Positions 30,162 through 39,301 of a stretch of DNA of 64,000 nucleotides are shown here, piece after piece; position 1 is the first letter of the stretch, and every line of letters begins with the position of its first letter. A model generated the notes under the pieces. The model worked only from the letters and a program-made list of their open reading frames with translations, was not told the origin of the DNA and did not search any database. The stretch is from Legionella sp. MW5194 (GTDB lineage Bacteria; Pseudomonadota; Gammaproteobacteria; Legionellales; Legionellaceae), in contig NZ_CP045733.1 in assembly GCF_016864235.1 (NCBI RefSeq), positions 1 through 64,000 of the forward strand, read 5' to 3'. A program made the translations under genes and the position numbers.

Positions 30162-30314
30162 TTAATGCCAACCTATTCCTCCCGTGTTGTGTCCTTCATA
30201 AGTATGAGAAACACGGTGTGAATTATTGGTCGTTGTTGATGGGGCGCAAGAGATCAACAAAAGTATCGCGCTCATTATCCCAATAACTGCTTTAATAAGT
30301 CTCTGCTTTGGCAT
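30162..30314 (-). CDS. Small lipoprotein with Gly/His tail
   Basis: A 50-residue lipoprotein: positively charged start (MPKQRLIK), hydrophobic stretch and lipobox LLISC, then a 28-residue mature chain ending YEGHNTGGIGWH. The ATG at 30314 follows AAGGAGCATAGAT. Size, lipobox and tail place it with the mini-lipoproteins at 52093 and 62537. Likely anchored to the periplasmic face of a membrane; metal binding is inferred from His content. Confidence 0.7.
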   Translation of the reverse strand: MPKQRLIKAVIGIMSAILLLISCAPSTTTNNSHRVSHTYEGHNTGGIGWH

Positions 30315-30541
30315 ATCTATGCTCCTTGCAATGAAATAAAGTGAGAGAGAATCAATATAAAAACAACCCACCTCATTTTATAAATCATTTATATAATATA
30401 GCACCGTTTAGAAATACGCAGTGCCAGTCATGACTACTTGTTGAAAAAATCAGTTGTCTTTTGGAATAGGGAATCTATACCTCCCCAAGCTTAATATAAG
30501 TTCAAATTATTATTTGAATTCACTGCCAAGGATGTGAATAG

Positions 30542-30693
30542 ATGTTGGAGTTAAGGAAGACGATAAGTAGGGTATTTAATTATTGCGAAGATTCTACCAT
30601 TCTTTTATGAAGAAATTTTAAGATGATTCAAAAGGTAACATGCCAGTTAAGAAGCGATTTGGTGGCTATCATCACCACAGACATGGGCATTGA
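30542..30693 (+). pseudogene. Decayed copy of a Gly/His-tailed lipoprotein
   Basis: The end of this stretch encodes DDSKGNMPVKKRFGGYHHHR followed by HGH and TGA, clearly related to EDSKNNKQPKRVFGGYH of the intact lipoprotein at 52093-52266. The upstream context CCAAGGATGTGAAT also matches that gene's ribosome-site region CCAAGGATGCGAAT. Between them the frame is interrupted (TGA and TAA near 30608-30621) and the signal peptide and lipobox are missing. Best read as a decayed paralogue. Confidence 0.6.
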
Positions 30694-30898
30694 CACCATT
30701 AGAAATGATCCAATGAACACTCATTATTAGTGATAATTAATGCCTGATATCGTATGAAAATATTGAGTATACGAAGACAAGTACTTTTGTTATAACTTTA
30801 TTAATTTTCCTTATCCTGCAGGCATTTTTTACATGGGTTTTTATTTCAATTTTCCACTTCTTTATCAAGCATTAGATTAGCCCCTTACTCATCATGGT

Positions 30899-31162
30899 TT
30901 ATGAGGCTGAGTTTTTAGTTATTTTCCTCTTCAAGCTCACATAAGTTGAGGGCGGGAACAACTCATTTGGTGTGACATCTAATCCTTTAAGAATTTTTAG
31001 AAGATTTAAAATGGTTATATTGGCTTCGCCACGTTCCACAGTCCCGTAGTAACCCCGATTCATTTCGATGAAATTGGCAAAACCCTCTTGAGAAAAACCT
31101 TTCTCTTTTCTGATTTTGCGAATTTGCTTGCCTAGTACAATTAAGTCGGTTTGTTTTTTCAT
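30899..31162 (-). CDS. XRE/Cro-family transcriptional regulator
   Basis: An 87-residue protein that is almost wholly one helix-turn-helix domain: KQIRKIRKEKGFSQEGFANF, then NRGYYGTVERGEANITILNL, the classic Cro/CI layout. No second domain. Such single-domain regulators often act on their own promoter or control a mobile element. Divergent from the H-NOX gene across a 350-bp gap. Confidence 0.85.
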   Translation of the reverse strand: MKKQTDLIVLGKQIRKIRKEKGFSQEGFANFIEMNRGYYGTVERGEANITILNLLKILKGLDVTPNELFPPSTYVSLKRKITKNSAS

Positions 31163-31509
31163 TCAAAAAGCATATGTGCTATGCTTCATATATAGCCACA
31201 CGGTATGTCTATCATTTTTGAGTTTTGTTTAGGAAATGGTAATAAAATCCTATTTTGTTATTTTTAACATTGTTAATTTTTAACACGGTAAATAATCGTT
31301 ATTTGAACTATATTGATACGATTAGGAGAAGAAAATAATACCTGACTCACTGGATAGTTATCAGGAATTAAAGTAGGTTAGAGTTCTTTAGTTAAATTGA
31401 GCGGACTCATGAGGAATTCATCTGTAGGTAAACCAATTTTAGTATTGAGAAATGACGTGCTACTTAATTAAAAGGGATTTAAAGATTTGTTTTATGCTGG
31501 AGACCATAG
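31163..31509. other. Intergenic region between XRE regulator and H-NOX
   Basis: AT-rich, no gene seen. It holds the divergent promoters of the two flanking genes. A short perfect inverted repeat TGTTAATTTTTAACA at 31271-31285 could be an operator for the XRE protein; this is a guess from position and symmetry. Confidence 0.4.
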
Positions 31510-32052
31510 ATGAAAGGTATCGTTTTTACCTCCTTAAATAACATGATTATAGAACAATTTGGCATAGAAACCTGGGACCAACTCGTATCCTCACTAGACC
31601 TTCCAAGTGGTGGAAGTTATACAGCAGGCGGCACTTACTCGGATACAGAACTTCAGCAATTGATTCAGGCCATTGCGAAGAGGACCAATCAGCACGCTTC
31701 TGTTTTTTTAGAGGCCTTTGGTGAATACATGTTTCCTATCTTATCGAGTAAGTACGCAATTTTTTTAAAAAAGGACATGACATTAAAAGAATTTTTAAAA
31801 AGCATTGATGGAACAATTCATGTGGAAGTAGAAAAGTTATACCCAGATGAAACATTACCTACCATTAGCTATGAAGAGCCTGCTGCAAAACAATTGGTTA
31901 TGTTATATCGATCACATAGAAGGCTCTGCCATTTTGCAATAGGTCTCATCCAAGGAGCCGCTCAACATTTTAAAAAGAGAATTACCATTAAGCAGACTCA
32001 CTGCATGTTAAAAAAAGATGATCATTGTCGTTTGGAGATTACCTTTGAGTAA
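31510..32052 (+). CDS. hnox1: H-NOX heme nitric-oxide sensor
   Basis: A 180-residue heme-NO/oxygen-binding protein. The proximal heme ligand His is at about residue 104 (GTIHVEV), and the heme-propionate motif YxSxR is present as YRSHR at 133-137. It overlaps the downstream diguanylate cyclase gene by eight bases, so the two are made together and NO binding probably controls the cyclase, as known for L. pneumophila Hnox1. The symbol follows that species usage from memory. Confidence 0.9.
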   Translation: MKGIVFTSLNNMIIEQFGIETWDQLVSSLDLPSGGSYTAGGTYSDTELQQLIQAIAKRTNQHASVFLEAFGEYMFPILSSKYAIFLKKDMTLKEFLKSIDGTIHVEVEKLYPDETLPTISYEEPAAKQLVMLYRSHRRLCHFAIGLIQGAAQHFKKRITIKQTHCMLKKDDHCRLEITFE

Positions 32053-33538
32053 TGAGAACAAAGCAATATTTGAGCGCTCTTATTATCGCGAAAGAAAAGC
32101 ACGCGAGGAAGCCGAATTATTGTTGGAAAATAAGACAAGGGAACTTCATTTACTGAACCAGGATTTGGAAAAAAAGAATGCTGAACTGCTAAAAACGCTA
32201 AAAGATTTAGAAAGCGTACAAAAGAAATTATCGAAATTAGCCCATTTTGATGTATTAAGCCGATTACCCAATCGATTGCAGTTTGAACTGGATTTAAAAC
32301 GTGAGATTGCCAGGTCAAAAAGATACGGTCGTCATCTGGCTCTGTTAAGCATCGATTTGGATTTTTTTAAAAATGTGAATGATCGCTTTGGTCATGATGT
32401 CGGTGATGGTCTATTGCGTGAAGTAGCGAAGCGTCTTTGCTCAAGTCTTCGCGAAGAAGATTGTGTGGCTCGATTAGGAGGAGATGAGTTTGCTGTTATT
32501 TTGACAGAAATTAATAATCCACAACAGGCAAAATTAGTGGCCAATACTATGATTCAAAAGATGGGTCAACCATTCCTTATTAAAGGTCATACCGTCATGA
32601 TTGGACTAAGTATAGGAATTGCTTACTTTCCTGATGCCGGTGAGGAGGCAGTAACCCTTCGTAAGAATGCCGATATTGCTTTATACAACGCCAAAGAATG
32701 TGGTCGAAATAATTGCCAAATCTTTACACCGTCTCTTAGAAAACAATATTCAAAACGCTTGGGAATAGGGACCGAGTTGCATCTTGCTTTGGAGCGACAA
32801 GAGTTTTTTCTCGTTTATCAGCCTCGGGTTGACTTAAAAACGAATTCTATGGTTGGGATGGAGGTCTTATTGCGTTGGCAACATCCCAAGCGAGGTGTTG
32901 TTTTTCCTGATGAATTCATTTCCGTTGCAGAGCATTTTAACTTGATTATTCCAATTGGTGAATGGGTCTTACGAACCGCGTGTAGGCAGTATGTGGATTG
33001 GAAAAAGAGTTACGCTCCTTTCAACTGCACCCTGGCGATTAATATTTCGCTTCATCAATTTCAACACAAAGGGTTTATTTCTTCTGTGAAGCACATTTTA
33101 CAAGAATATCAAATGCCATCGGATTGGTTAGAGCTTGAAATTACGGAAGCAACGGCAGTCAATTTTTTGGGAAAGATTGAAGATACATTAAGTACGCTTC
33201 GCAATATGGGGGTAAAGCTTGCTTTTGATAATTTTGGCTCAGGCTATTCTTTTTTATCTCACTTAAAAAATTCACCAGTCCAATCCATCAAACTGAAACA
33301 AACCTTAATTGAAGATGCTCATCTCAGAGAAAATGATAATTTAATTATCAAATCGACGATTGCTTTGTCGCAAGAATTAGGATTGAATGTGGTGGTGGGT
33401 GGTGTCGAAACAGAAGAACAACTCAATTTTTTACGGTCAAGTCACTGTTTCGAAGTGCAAGGTTATTACAGCAGTAAACCGTTAACAGTAGGACAGATGA
33501 CGCAATTTATCGAGGAAAGGAACTCCAAAGGGCTGTAG
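32045..33538 (+). CDS. H-NOX partner: GGDEF cyclase with degenerate EAL domain
   Basis: A 497-residue cytoplasmic protein: N-terminal coiled coil (about 1-70), GGDEF domain with intact RLGGDEF and I-site REED, then an EAL domain. The EAL domain looks inactive: the motif is EVLLRW, DDFGTG is DNFGSG, the Lys-Ile-Asp element is IKLKQ, and EGVET has become GGVET. So it should make, not degrade, cyclic di-GMP. Start: TTG at 32045 with GGAG upstream; the longer ATG frame at 32018 lies deep inside the H-NOX gene. Cyclase output is likely inhibited by NO-bound H-NOX. Confidence 0.88.
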   Translation: MSNENKAIFERSYYRERKAREEAELLLENKTRELHLLNQDLEKKNAELLKTLKDLESVQKKLSKLAHFDVLSRLPNRLQFELDLKREIARSKRYGRHLALLSIDLDFFKNVNDRFGHDVGDGLLREVAKRLCSSLREEDCVARLGGDEFAVILTEINNPQQAKLVANTMIQKMGQPFLIKGHTVMIGLSIGIAYFPDAGEEAVTLRKNADIALYNAKECGRNNCQIFTPSLRKQYSKRLGIGTELHLALERQEFFLVYQPRVDLKTNSMVGMEVLLRWQHPKRGVVFPDEFISVAEHFNLIIPIGEWVLRTACRQYVDWKKSYAPFNCTLAINISLHQFQHKGFISSVKHILQEYQMPSDWLELEITEATAVNFLGKIEDTLSTLRNMGVKLAFDNFGSGYSFLSHLKNSPVQSIKLKQTLIEDAHLRENDNLIIKSTIALSQELGLNVVVGGVETEEQLNFLRSSHCFEVQGYYSSKPLTVGQMTQFIEERNSKGL

Positions 33539-33829
33539 CTTTATGTTATTTCATTCCTATCAAAAAATAACACCAATTAGGTTACCAAAAATAATTTAGC
33601 CTAAAATGGATAAGTTAATAAGCCCCGCTTTATTGACCAAAATCTATGAGAAAATGTTTCTTGTAGGAAAGTAGGAGCGCTGTTTGGTCAAGGAGACAGC
33701 AAGGGGTGACTATTTAGCCTTTCTATTTCCGAAGAGAGACTCCTTAAACGGAATTGATGGGTTAAATCTTGTGCTATGCTGTATTATATCGTGTTGATTA
33801 TAGGGCATAATGCCAGGGATGTCGTGGCC

Positions 33830-35623
33830 ATGAAGAGATCAGAAAAACAATGTTGTCCTAAGGAAAGGATACTCACTCAGAGTCAAGAATTGCAAGAAGG
33901 GGTAGATTTCTCGTGTTGTGCACAGGCTGATAGAGGTACTTCCGATAACTTCTTTCCATTTTTCACTCGATTAGTGCAAGCCAACTTGGCTAAATGGACG
34001 GCAGGAATAAGTCCTGCTGCCATCGGCTCTTCTTATTCCACCTGGCTTTGGCAATTGGCCCAATCCCCTGGGGTTTTGTGGGAACTTGCTTTTTATCCGT
34101 TTTTTCATGCCAAGGATTGCATTAATAATATCGTTTGTGTTGAACGTGCTGCGGATGGTAAAGACGTGCGTTTTAAAAAAGACAGTTGGCAGCCCATGCC
34201 TTGGCGTTTATTCGCCGAAGGATTTTTGCAGATGGAGGATTGGTGGCGACGCGCCACAACGGACGTACCAGGATTGCCCAACCAGGTGGAACGTATTGTT
34301 TCGTTCTGGGCACGTCAATCCCTTGATGCCCTATCCCCTTCCAATTTTGTTTGGTCTAATCCTGATTTATTCCATGAAGCCAGGCGCACTGGGGGCCTTA
34401 ATCTCATCCAAGGAGGCCAAATCGCATTCGAAGATTGGCTAGAAAAGCTAACCGGTGCACCACCTACAGGTTCTGAACATTTTATCCCTGGGAAACAAGT
34501 GGCTATTACCCCAGGGCGGGTGGTCTTTCAAAATCATTTAATTGAGCTCATTCAATATGAGGCCCAAACGAAAACAGTCTATAAAGAGCCGATACTTATC
34601 TTACCAGCCTGGATTATGAAATATTATATTCTCGATTTATCACCACATAACTCCTTAGTGAAGTGGCTCGTAAGTCAGGGGCACACCGTATATATCATTT
34701 CTTGGCGCAATCCTGACAAAGAGGACCAGGATTTGGGGATGGATGATTATTATCGGCAAGGAGCTATGGCTGCATTTGATGCGGTGTCGACCCTTTTGCC
34801 AGAAACTAAAATCAATCTGATGGGGTATTGTTTAGGGGGCACCCTGGCCATGATTACCGCAGCTGCGATGGTAAGAGACAAGGACGAACGTTTAAACAGC
34901 TTGACCCTCGTGGCAGCCCAAGGGGATTTTACTGAGGCTGGGGAATTAATGCTTTTTGTGACTGAAAGTCAAGTGGATTTTCTTAAAAGTATGATGAGGG
35001 AGCAAGGGTATCTGGATACCAAGCAAATGGCCGGTTCTTTTCAGATGTTGCGTGCTTATGACTTAATTTGGTCCAAAATGGTTCAAGATTACATGCATGG
35101 CATGCGGCGCGGGATGATTGATTTAACCGCTTGGAATGCGGATGCTACACGAATGCCTTATAAAATGCACAGCGAATACCTTGAAAAACTGTTTTTAAAG
35201 AATGATTTTGCCGAAGGGCGTTACACCGTTGAAGGAAAGCCGGTGGCTGCTGAAAATATTCAGTTGCCTGTTTTTGCGGTGAGCACTGAAAAAGACCATG
35301 TAGCCCCTTGGCAATCCGTCTATAAAATCCATCTTATGACAGAAGGGGATGTGACCTTTGTTCTCACTGGCGGTGGGCATAATGCGGGCATCATCAGTGA
35401 ACCTGGCCACTCAGGACGTTCTTATCGTGTTCATGAGCATAAACAAGGCGAGGCTTACTTAAATCCTGGGAGCTGGCTTGCGATGGCAGAGAAGCGGGAG
35501 GGCTCCTGGTGGCAAGCATGGCATGCGTGGTTAGTCCAGCAAAACACTAAAAAACGCATTGCATCATCGGTCATGAATCCCTCACTGCCAGCGGCACCGG
35601 GAACTTATGTGCTTCAGAAGTAG
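33830..35623 (+). CDS. phaC: Poly(3-hydroxyalkanoate) synthase
   Basis: Polymerises hydroxyacyl-CoA into storage polyester. The protein of about 597 residues has the catalytic Cys in GYCLGGT near residue 334, the Asp region STEKDHVAPW, and the catalytic His in GGGHNAGII. Length fits class I. I choose the ATG at 33830 behind CAGGGATGTCG; an in-frame ATG at 33776 would add 18 residues. The matching acetoacetyl-CoA reductase lies nearby on the opposite strand (35912-36655), so this is a split PHB locus; no phaA thiolase is seen in the window. Confidence 0.92.
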   Translation: MKRSEKQCCPKERILTQSQELQEGVDFSCCAQADRGTSDNFFPFFTRLVQANLAKWTAGISPAAIGSSYSTWLWQLAQSPGVLWELAFYPFFHAKDCINNIVCVERAADGKDVRFKKDSWQPMPWRLFAEGFLQMEDWWRRATTDVPGLPNQVERIVSFWARQSLDALSPSNFVWSNPDLFHEARRTGGLNLIQGGQIAFEDWLEKLTGAPPTGSEHFIPGKQVAITPGRVVFQNHLIELIQYEAQTKTVYKEPILILPAWIMKYYILDLSPHNSLVKWLVSQGHTVYIISWRNPDKEDQDLGMDDYYRQGAMAAFDAVSTLLPETKINLMGYCLGGTLAMITAAAMVRDKDERLNSLTLVAAQGDFTEAGELMLFVTESQVDFLKSMMREQGYLDTKQMAGSFQMLRAYDLIWSKMVQDYMHGMRRGMIDLTAWNADATRMPYKMHSEYLEKLFLKNDFAEGRYTVEGKPVAAENIQLPVFAVSTEKDHVAPWQSVYKIHLMTEGDVTFVLTGGGHNAGIISEPGHSGRSYRVHEHKQGEAYLNPGSWLAMAEKREGSWWQAWHAWLVQQNTKKRIASSVMNPSLPAAPGTYVLQK

Positions 35624-35821
35624 AGCGTTCTTCTTGAACAATAAAACAGGAGTCAAGGACGGATGAAGAGTAAAAACGCTTGATTGTCGATTTTGCTAAT
35701 CCGCATTCTATTGGTGCTGCTCAATAGGGCAATGAATTGGTCATTACTTATCAAAATTGAAAAACCAGGGAATAGGTACAAATTTTTAGCCCCCCATTTT
35801 CATGCCGCTGGATATTATTAA

Positions 35822-35887
35822 GCATCTGATAAAGCCGCACCCATTGCTGGGCAAATCCTTTATGTGGATGGCGGCTTTAAAATATAA
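35822..35887 (+). pseudogene. C-terminal fragment of an SDR/FabI-type reductase
   Basis: A 21-codon open stretch encodes SDKAAPIAGQILYVDGGFKI then TAA, the unmistakable C-terminus of an enoyl-ACP reductase or related short-chain dehydrogenase. A stop codon lies immediately upstream and no matching body exists, so this is a leftover of a deleted gene between phaC and phaB. Confidence 0.6.
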
Positions 35888-35911
35888 ACGCTCAATGGAC
35901 TTTCGAGTGAG

Positions 35912-36655
35912 TTACATGTATTGCCCACCATTGACATCAAAATTGGCGCCGGTAATAAAACCACTTTGCTCTTCTGCAAGGAAAGCAACAACACGAGCAA
36001 TTTCCTGGGGTTTGCCTAATCGTCCCACAGGAATTTGAGCAACAATCGCTTCTAAAATGTCATCCCTCAGAGAAGCAAGCATCTCGGTATTAATATAGCC
36101 AGGGGAGATGGTATTCACTGTGATGCCTTTCTTTGCGACTTCTTGTGCCAGACTTTTGGTAAAACCGTATAATGCGGATTTAGTGGCCGCGTAATTACAC
36201 TGGCCAAATTGACCTTTGCGTCCATTAACGGAAGAAATGGTGATGATACGTCCATAACTATTATCCAACATGGTGGATATCACGGTTTTCGTCATATTAA
36301 AGACACTATTTAAATTGGCATGGATGACATTCTGCCATTGTTCTTGAGTCATCTTTTTCAAAGTGGCATCGTTTGTAACACCGGCATTATTCACTAGAAT
36401 ATCGATCTTGCCGTATTTTTCGATGACCAATTCGGTCACTTTCTCACAATCATTGAAGGAAGAAATATCGGCGTAGACAATGTCGATATCAAAGCCTTGC
36501 ATGGCCTGTTTTTTCTGCCATTCTTTCGCCAAATCATGATTGCCTTGTTTAAAATAACAGGCAATGACTTGATAATCTAACTTTTGCATTTCCTGGCATA
36601 TGGCAGTACCAATACCACCAGTGCCCCCTGTGACTAAAGCAACTCGTTGATTCAC
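35912..36655 (-). CDS. phaB: Acetoacetyl-CoA reductase
   Basis: NADPH-dependent reductase giving 3-hydroxybutyryl-CoA for PHB synthesis. The 247-residue short-chain dehydrogenase has TGGTGGIG for cofactor binding, NNAGVT, the catalytic Ser in ISSVNGRKGQFGQ and the YAATK active-site Tyr/Lys. I place the start at a GTG (36655) because a perfect AAGGAGG lies ten bases before it and the length then matches PhaB; the ATG at 36679 would include this ribosome site within the gene. Convergent with phaC. Confidence 0.9.
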   Translation of the reverse strand: MNQRVALVTGGTGGIGTAICQEMQKLDYQVIACYFKQGNHDLAKEWQKKQAMQGFDIDIVYADISSFNDCEKVTELVIEKYGKIDILVNNAGVTNDATLKKMTQEQWQNVIHANLNSVFNMTKTVISTMLDNSYGRIITISSVNGRKGQFGQCNYAATKSALYGFTKSLAQEVAKKGITVNTISPGYINTEMLASLRDDILEAIVAQIPVGRLGKPQEIARVVAFLAEEQSGFITGANFDVNGGQYM

Positions 36656-36744
36656 TTCTTTCCTCCTTGATGGTTTCATACAGTAAAAAAATAAGTGTTA
36701 TTGTCATCAGAACGGTTTTGCCTAGATCTAATAGTGGTCATTTA

Positions 36745-36951
36745 TTAGATAACTTCTACTTCCTCGGCCTGAGGTCCTTTCTGTCCTTTTCCCATTTTAA
36801 AAAGAACAGTTGCCCCATCAGGAAGTGTTTTAAAGCCGTCACTTTGAATTGAACTAAAGTGGACAAAGTAGTCTTTGCCACTGCTTTCAATAAAACCAAA
36901 ACCCTTGTCTTTATTAAACCATTTGACTTTACCACGAATTTTATTGGCCAT
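36745..36951 (-). CDS. Cold-shock domain protein
   Basis: A 68-residue single-domain CSP. RNP1 is KGFGFIE and RNP2 is YFVHFSS, both intact, so it should bind single-stranded RNA or DNA as an RNA chaperone. Good ribosome site AAGGAAATAAACAAAA. Typical of the several CspA paralogues bacteria carry. Confidence 0.93.
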   Translation of the reverse strand: MANKIRGKVKWFNKDKGFGFIESSGKDYFVHFSSIQSDGFKTLPDGATVLFKMGKGQKGPQAEEVEVI

Positions 36952-37045
36952 TTTTGTTTATTTCCTTATAATCAAGCAGGTTACATAGTGTCATGCCACG
37001 TTGTTCTTTTTGTCAATACTTGTTAACCAGAGAGCTCTTAGTGAT

Positions 37046-37477
37046 TTAATGGATTGAATCAGTGGACTCTCCAGTGTTTCCCTTTGTTTTTTTCAATGAA
37101 ACCACTTTATCACATTGAATCTCAATGGTATTTGTTTTAGCAGCAGATACTCCCCAACATCGTATTCTTTTTCCCTCTTTCTCGATGAATAGCACGTGAA
37201 TAACCAAATTTTTCCCATAAGTGTTGTCGATGGTGATGCCTTGAGTCTCATTCGTTTTTGTCAGGAGTCTTCCCAGTGAATTGCCACTACGGTGGAACTC
37301 TATTAATACTTCAGTATTGGATAAGGAAACATTGTTTATTTTGGAGTCTTTGTGGTATTTGATGTGATAGGATTGCAAGCCAGCATAGGCATTGAGTGTC
37401 GTGCAGGAAAAAATTGCCGCAAAAGTAATTTTAAGAAGAACTATTTTTTTTATTTTAAATGACTTGATATCGTTCAT
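37046..37477 (-). CDS. Secreted hypothetical protein
   Basis: A 143-residue exported protein with a signal peptide ending around LNAYAG. The mature chain looks beta-rich and contains two Cys (RIRCWGV, EIQCDKV) that could form a disulfide. I do not recognise the family. The ATG at 37477 has AGGATAGGAATCAC upstream; an ATG at 37504 would add a charged leader that spoils the signal peptide. Confidence 0.7.
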   Translation of the reverse strand: MNDIKSFKIKKIVLLKITFAAIFSCTTLNAYAGLQSYHIKYHKDSKINNVSLSNTEVLIEFHRSGNSLGRLLTKTNETQGITIDNTYGKNLVIHVLFIEKEGKRIRCWGVSAAKTNTIEIQCDKVVSLKKTKGNTGESTDSIH

Positions 37478-37652
37478 GTGATTCCTATCCTTATCTTTGT
37501 CCATGTACTTTTACTATTTTGTGTCATAAAATTTTTACATGCCCAATCTTTAATAGCAAACGGATTATCTGCTTAGACGTTGCACTTCTAACCTTAATAT
37601 GTATAATTCTCAAAAAATTTACATTTCATTAAAATTTAAAGGCATCCATTAA

Positions 37653-37883
37653 ATGGCTCATATAAGCAAATTTTTACCCCAATCTATTGAAGAGGCAAGT
37701 AAAATAACCACCGATCCTTTTAAAATTGGAGACCGTGTATATTTTGTAAATGATCAAACAAATGAAACATGGACAATTGTGAATTTTTCATTGAGCTCTA
37801 TTGATAAAAAACCCGTGGCTATTCTCAGAAGCGATACTTTTGATACCTATTCTTCCCTGGGAAATATCAAATTAATTTGTTAA
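37653..37883 (+). CDS. Small hypothetical protein
   Basis: A 76-residue protein without signal peptide or membrane helix. The centre (FKIGDRVYFVNDQTNETWTI) suggests a small beta-barrel fold, but no family is recognised. Convergent with the AAA ATPase gene and in the same AT-rich zone. Confidence 0.55.
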   Translation: MAHISKFLPQSIEEASKITTDPFKIGDRVYFVNDQTNETWTIVNFSLSSIDKKPVAILRSDTFDTYSSLGNIKLIC

Positions 37884-37900
37884 TTGGGCTGATTTCAAAA

Positions 37901-39016
37901 TTAATCAGCTAAATGCTTTACCCAATCAGCAAAAGCCTCATCTTCGAACTGATAAGTTCCAAAATCAATTTTAGTAATCAAATTTTTATTCGATAATCTT
38001 CTTAGTGCATTATGAGTGGTATTTTTATTAACACTATCAATTCCAAGGGCTTCACCGAGTTTTTGCAAAGCTAGTTTTCCATGTAAGTCACTTATTCCAT
38101 TGGCAATCATTGACATTATTATTTTATCGGCCGGCAATAACGTTTCCCATTGACGCTTAAAATTATCATCACTAAATACCCTGCTTTTAGTAGCCGCTAA
38201 AGCTGCAGCCGTGCCCTCCTCCGGATTACTTAAATAGTATTCTATGTATCTTCGAAAAAACTCAGGAGTCTTCTTCAGTTTTTCAAATGCATCAAGAGCG
38301 TCATGAATACTCATTGGGTATTTCGATATTTTATTTACCCTTTCGACCATAGCCAATACGAAATCTTTTCCTAATAATTCGAAGGGTTCTAGAGGCGCCC
38401 AGTTATAAAATGGCTCTGATGCAACCCCAAACATACGTCTTAGAGTGGTTTCCGAACTGCCAGCAAAAATTACTTTTATACGCTCTTTCCTGATATCCAA
38501 TGCTGCTCTTAGAGCATGAGCAAAATGAGAGTTCTCTTCATATGCCAAAACTTGGGCTTCATCTATTACCAAAATCATTTGATCTTTTGTTTTATCGAAA
38601 GCATTCATTGCTTCCATTAATAAAGTACTGGTTCCTTTTTTTGTTTCTGCTAAATCTGTCTCAAGAGTCCTTTCCCCTAGACCTGTAATTTTTCCTGAGG
38701 CCTTAACTTTTTTAATATTTATAGGCTTGTTTAAACTGGTCCAAATTTTATTAAATCCTTTTGGCTCAATTGTCTTATAAAATTCGGAAACCAAAGCTGT
38801 TGCAGGATCAATTTCTAATTCCCAAAGATTACTATAGACGACAATATAACCTGCCTTTTGAGCTGCAGGTATAAAATCTTGTTTCAAAAATTCGGTTTTT
38901 CCCATTCTTCGTCTAGCAAATAATCCTCGGGCAGAGGTTAGACCTATTTCAAATAGATCGAGATATTTTTTAGCTAGTTCGGGGCGGGCATAATGCCAAT
39001 TGTTGTGTTTTTTCAT
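37901..39016 (-). CDS. AAA/STAND-like ATPase with C-terminal winged helix
   Basis: A 371-residue ATPase. The P-loop reads ARRRMGKTEF near residue 36, Walker B is MILVIDEAQ near 150, and a sensor-type FAGSSETTLRRMF follows. The C-terminal part (about 300-371) looks like a winged helix (TTHNALRRLSNKNLITKI). The layout matches ORC/Cdc6-like or archaeal-type AAA families found on mobile elements. Its promoter region carries several TCTTAA palindromes, so it probably represses itself. Function unknown; DNA binding by the C-terminal domain is inferred. Confidence 0.75.
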   Translation of the reverse strand: MKKHNNWHYARPELAKKYLDLFEIGLTSARGLFARRRMGKTEFLKQDFIPAAQKAGYIVVYSNLWELEIDPATALVSEFYKTIEPKGFNKIWTSLNKPINIKKVKASGKITGLGERTLETDLAETKKGTSTLLMEAMNAFDKTKDQMILVIDEAQVLAYEENSHFAHALRAALDIRKERIKVIFAGSSETTLRRMFGVASEPFYNWAPLEPFELLGKDFVLAMVERVNKISKYPMSIHDALDAFEKLKKTPEFFRRYIEYYLSNPEEGTAAALAATKSRVFSDDNFKRQWETLLPADKIIMSMIANGISDLHGKLALQKLGEALGIDSVNKNTTHNALRRLSNKNLITKIDFGTYQFEDEAFADWVKHLAD

Positions 39017-39024
39017 AAGTTCTT

Positions 39025-39053
39025 AATAATTCTTAAAGGATTTAAGAATTATT
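39025..39053. promoter_or_regulatory. Palindromic operator of the AAA ATPase gene
   Basis: A perfect 13-bp inverted repeat (AATAATTCTTAAA, GGA spacer, TTTAAGAATTATT) begins nine bases upstream of the ATPase start codon, covering the ribosome-binding region. It shares the TCTTAAA core with the second palindrome at 39082-39116. Confidence 0.7.
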
Positions 39054-39081
39054 CTATAGGATAGCCTAATCATTAACAATG

Positions 39082-39116
39082 AAAGTCTTAAAAATTCTTA
39101 TCGTATTTAAGACTTT
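39082..39116. promoter_or_regulatory. Second TCTTAAA palindrome
   Basis: Arms AAAGTCTTAAA and TTTAAGACTTT, 11 bp each, separated by 13 bases. Further copies of AATTCTTA and TTAAGAATT lie inside and just after. Together with 39025-39053 this makes a multi-site operator ahead of the ATPase. Confidence 0.65.
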
Positions 39117-39301
39117 TTAAGAATTATCAGAAGTGTCTTAGTATGTGCATAAACCTTCGTGGTCTATTTCTTGCTTTAGAAAATGTTTACTTTTGGGTTG
39201 ATTGAATCTCAAACATTTTCTTTATAATCGATATATCCTTTAAGGATCAAATATAGACTCTTATTCGCAAAATGTCCTAAACAATTTGTCATTTAATGTA
39301 T

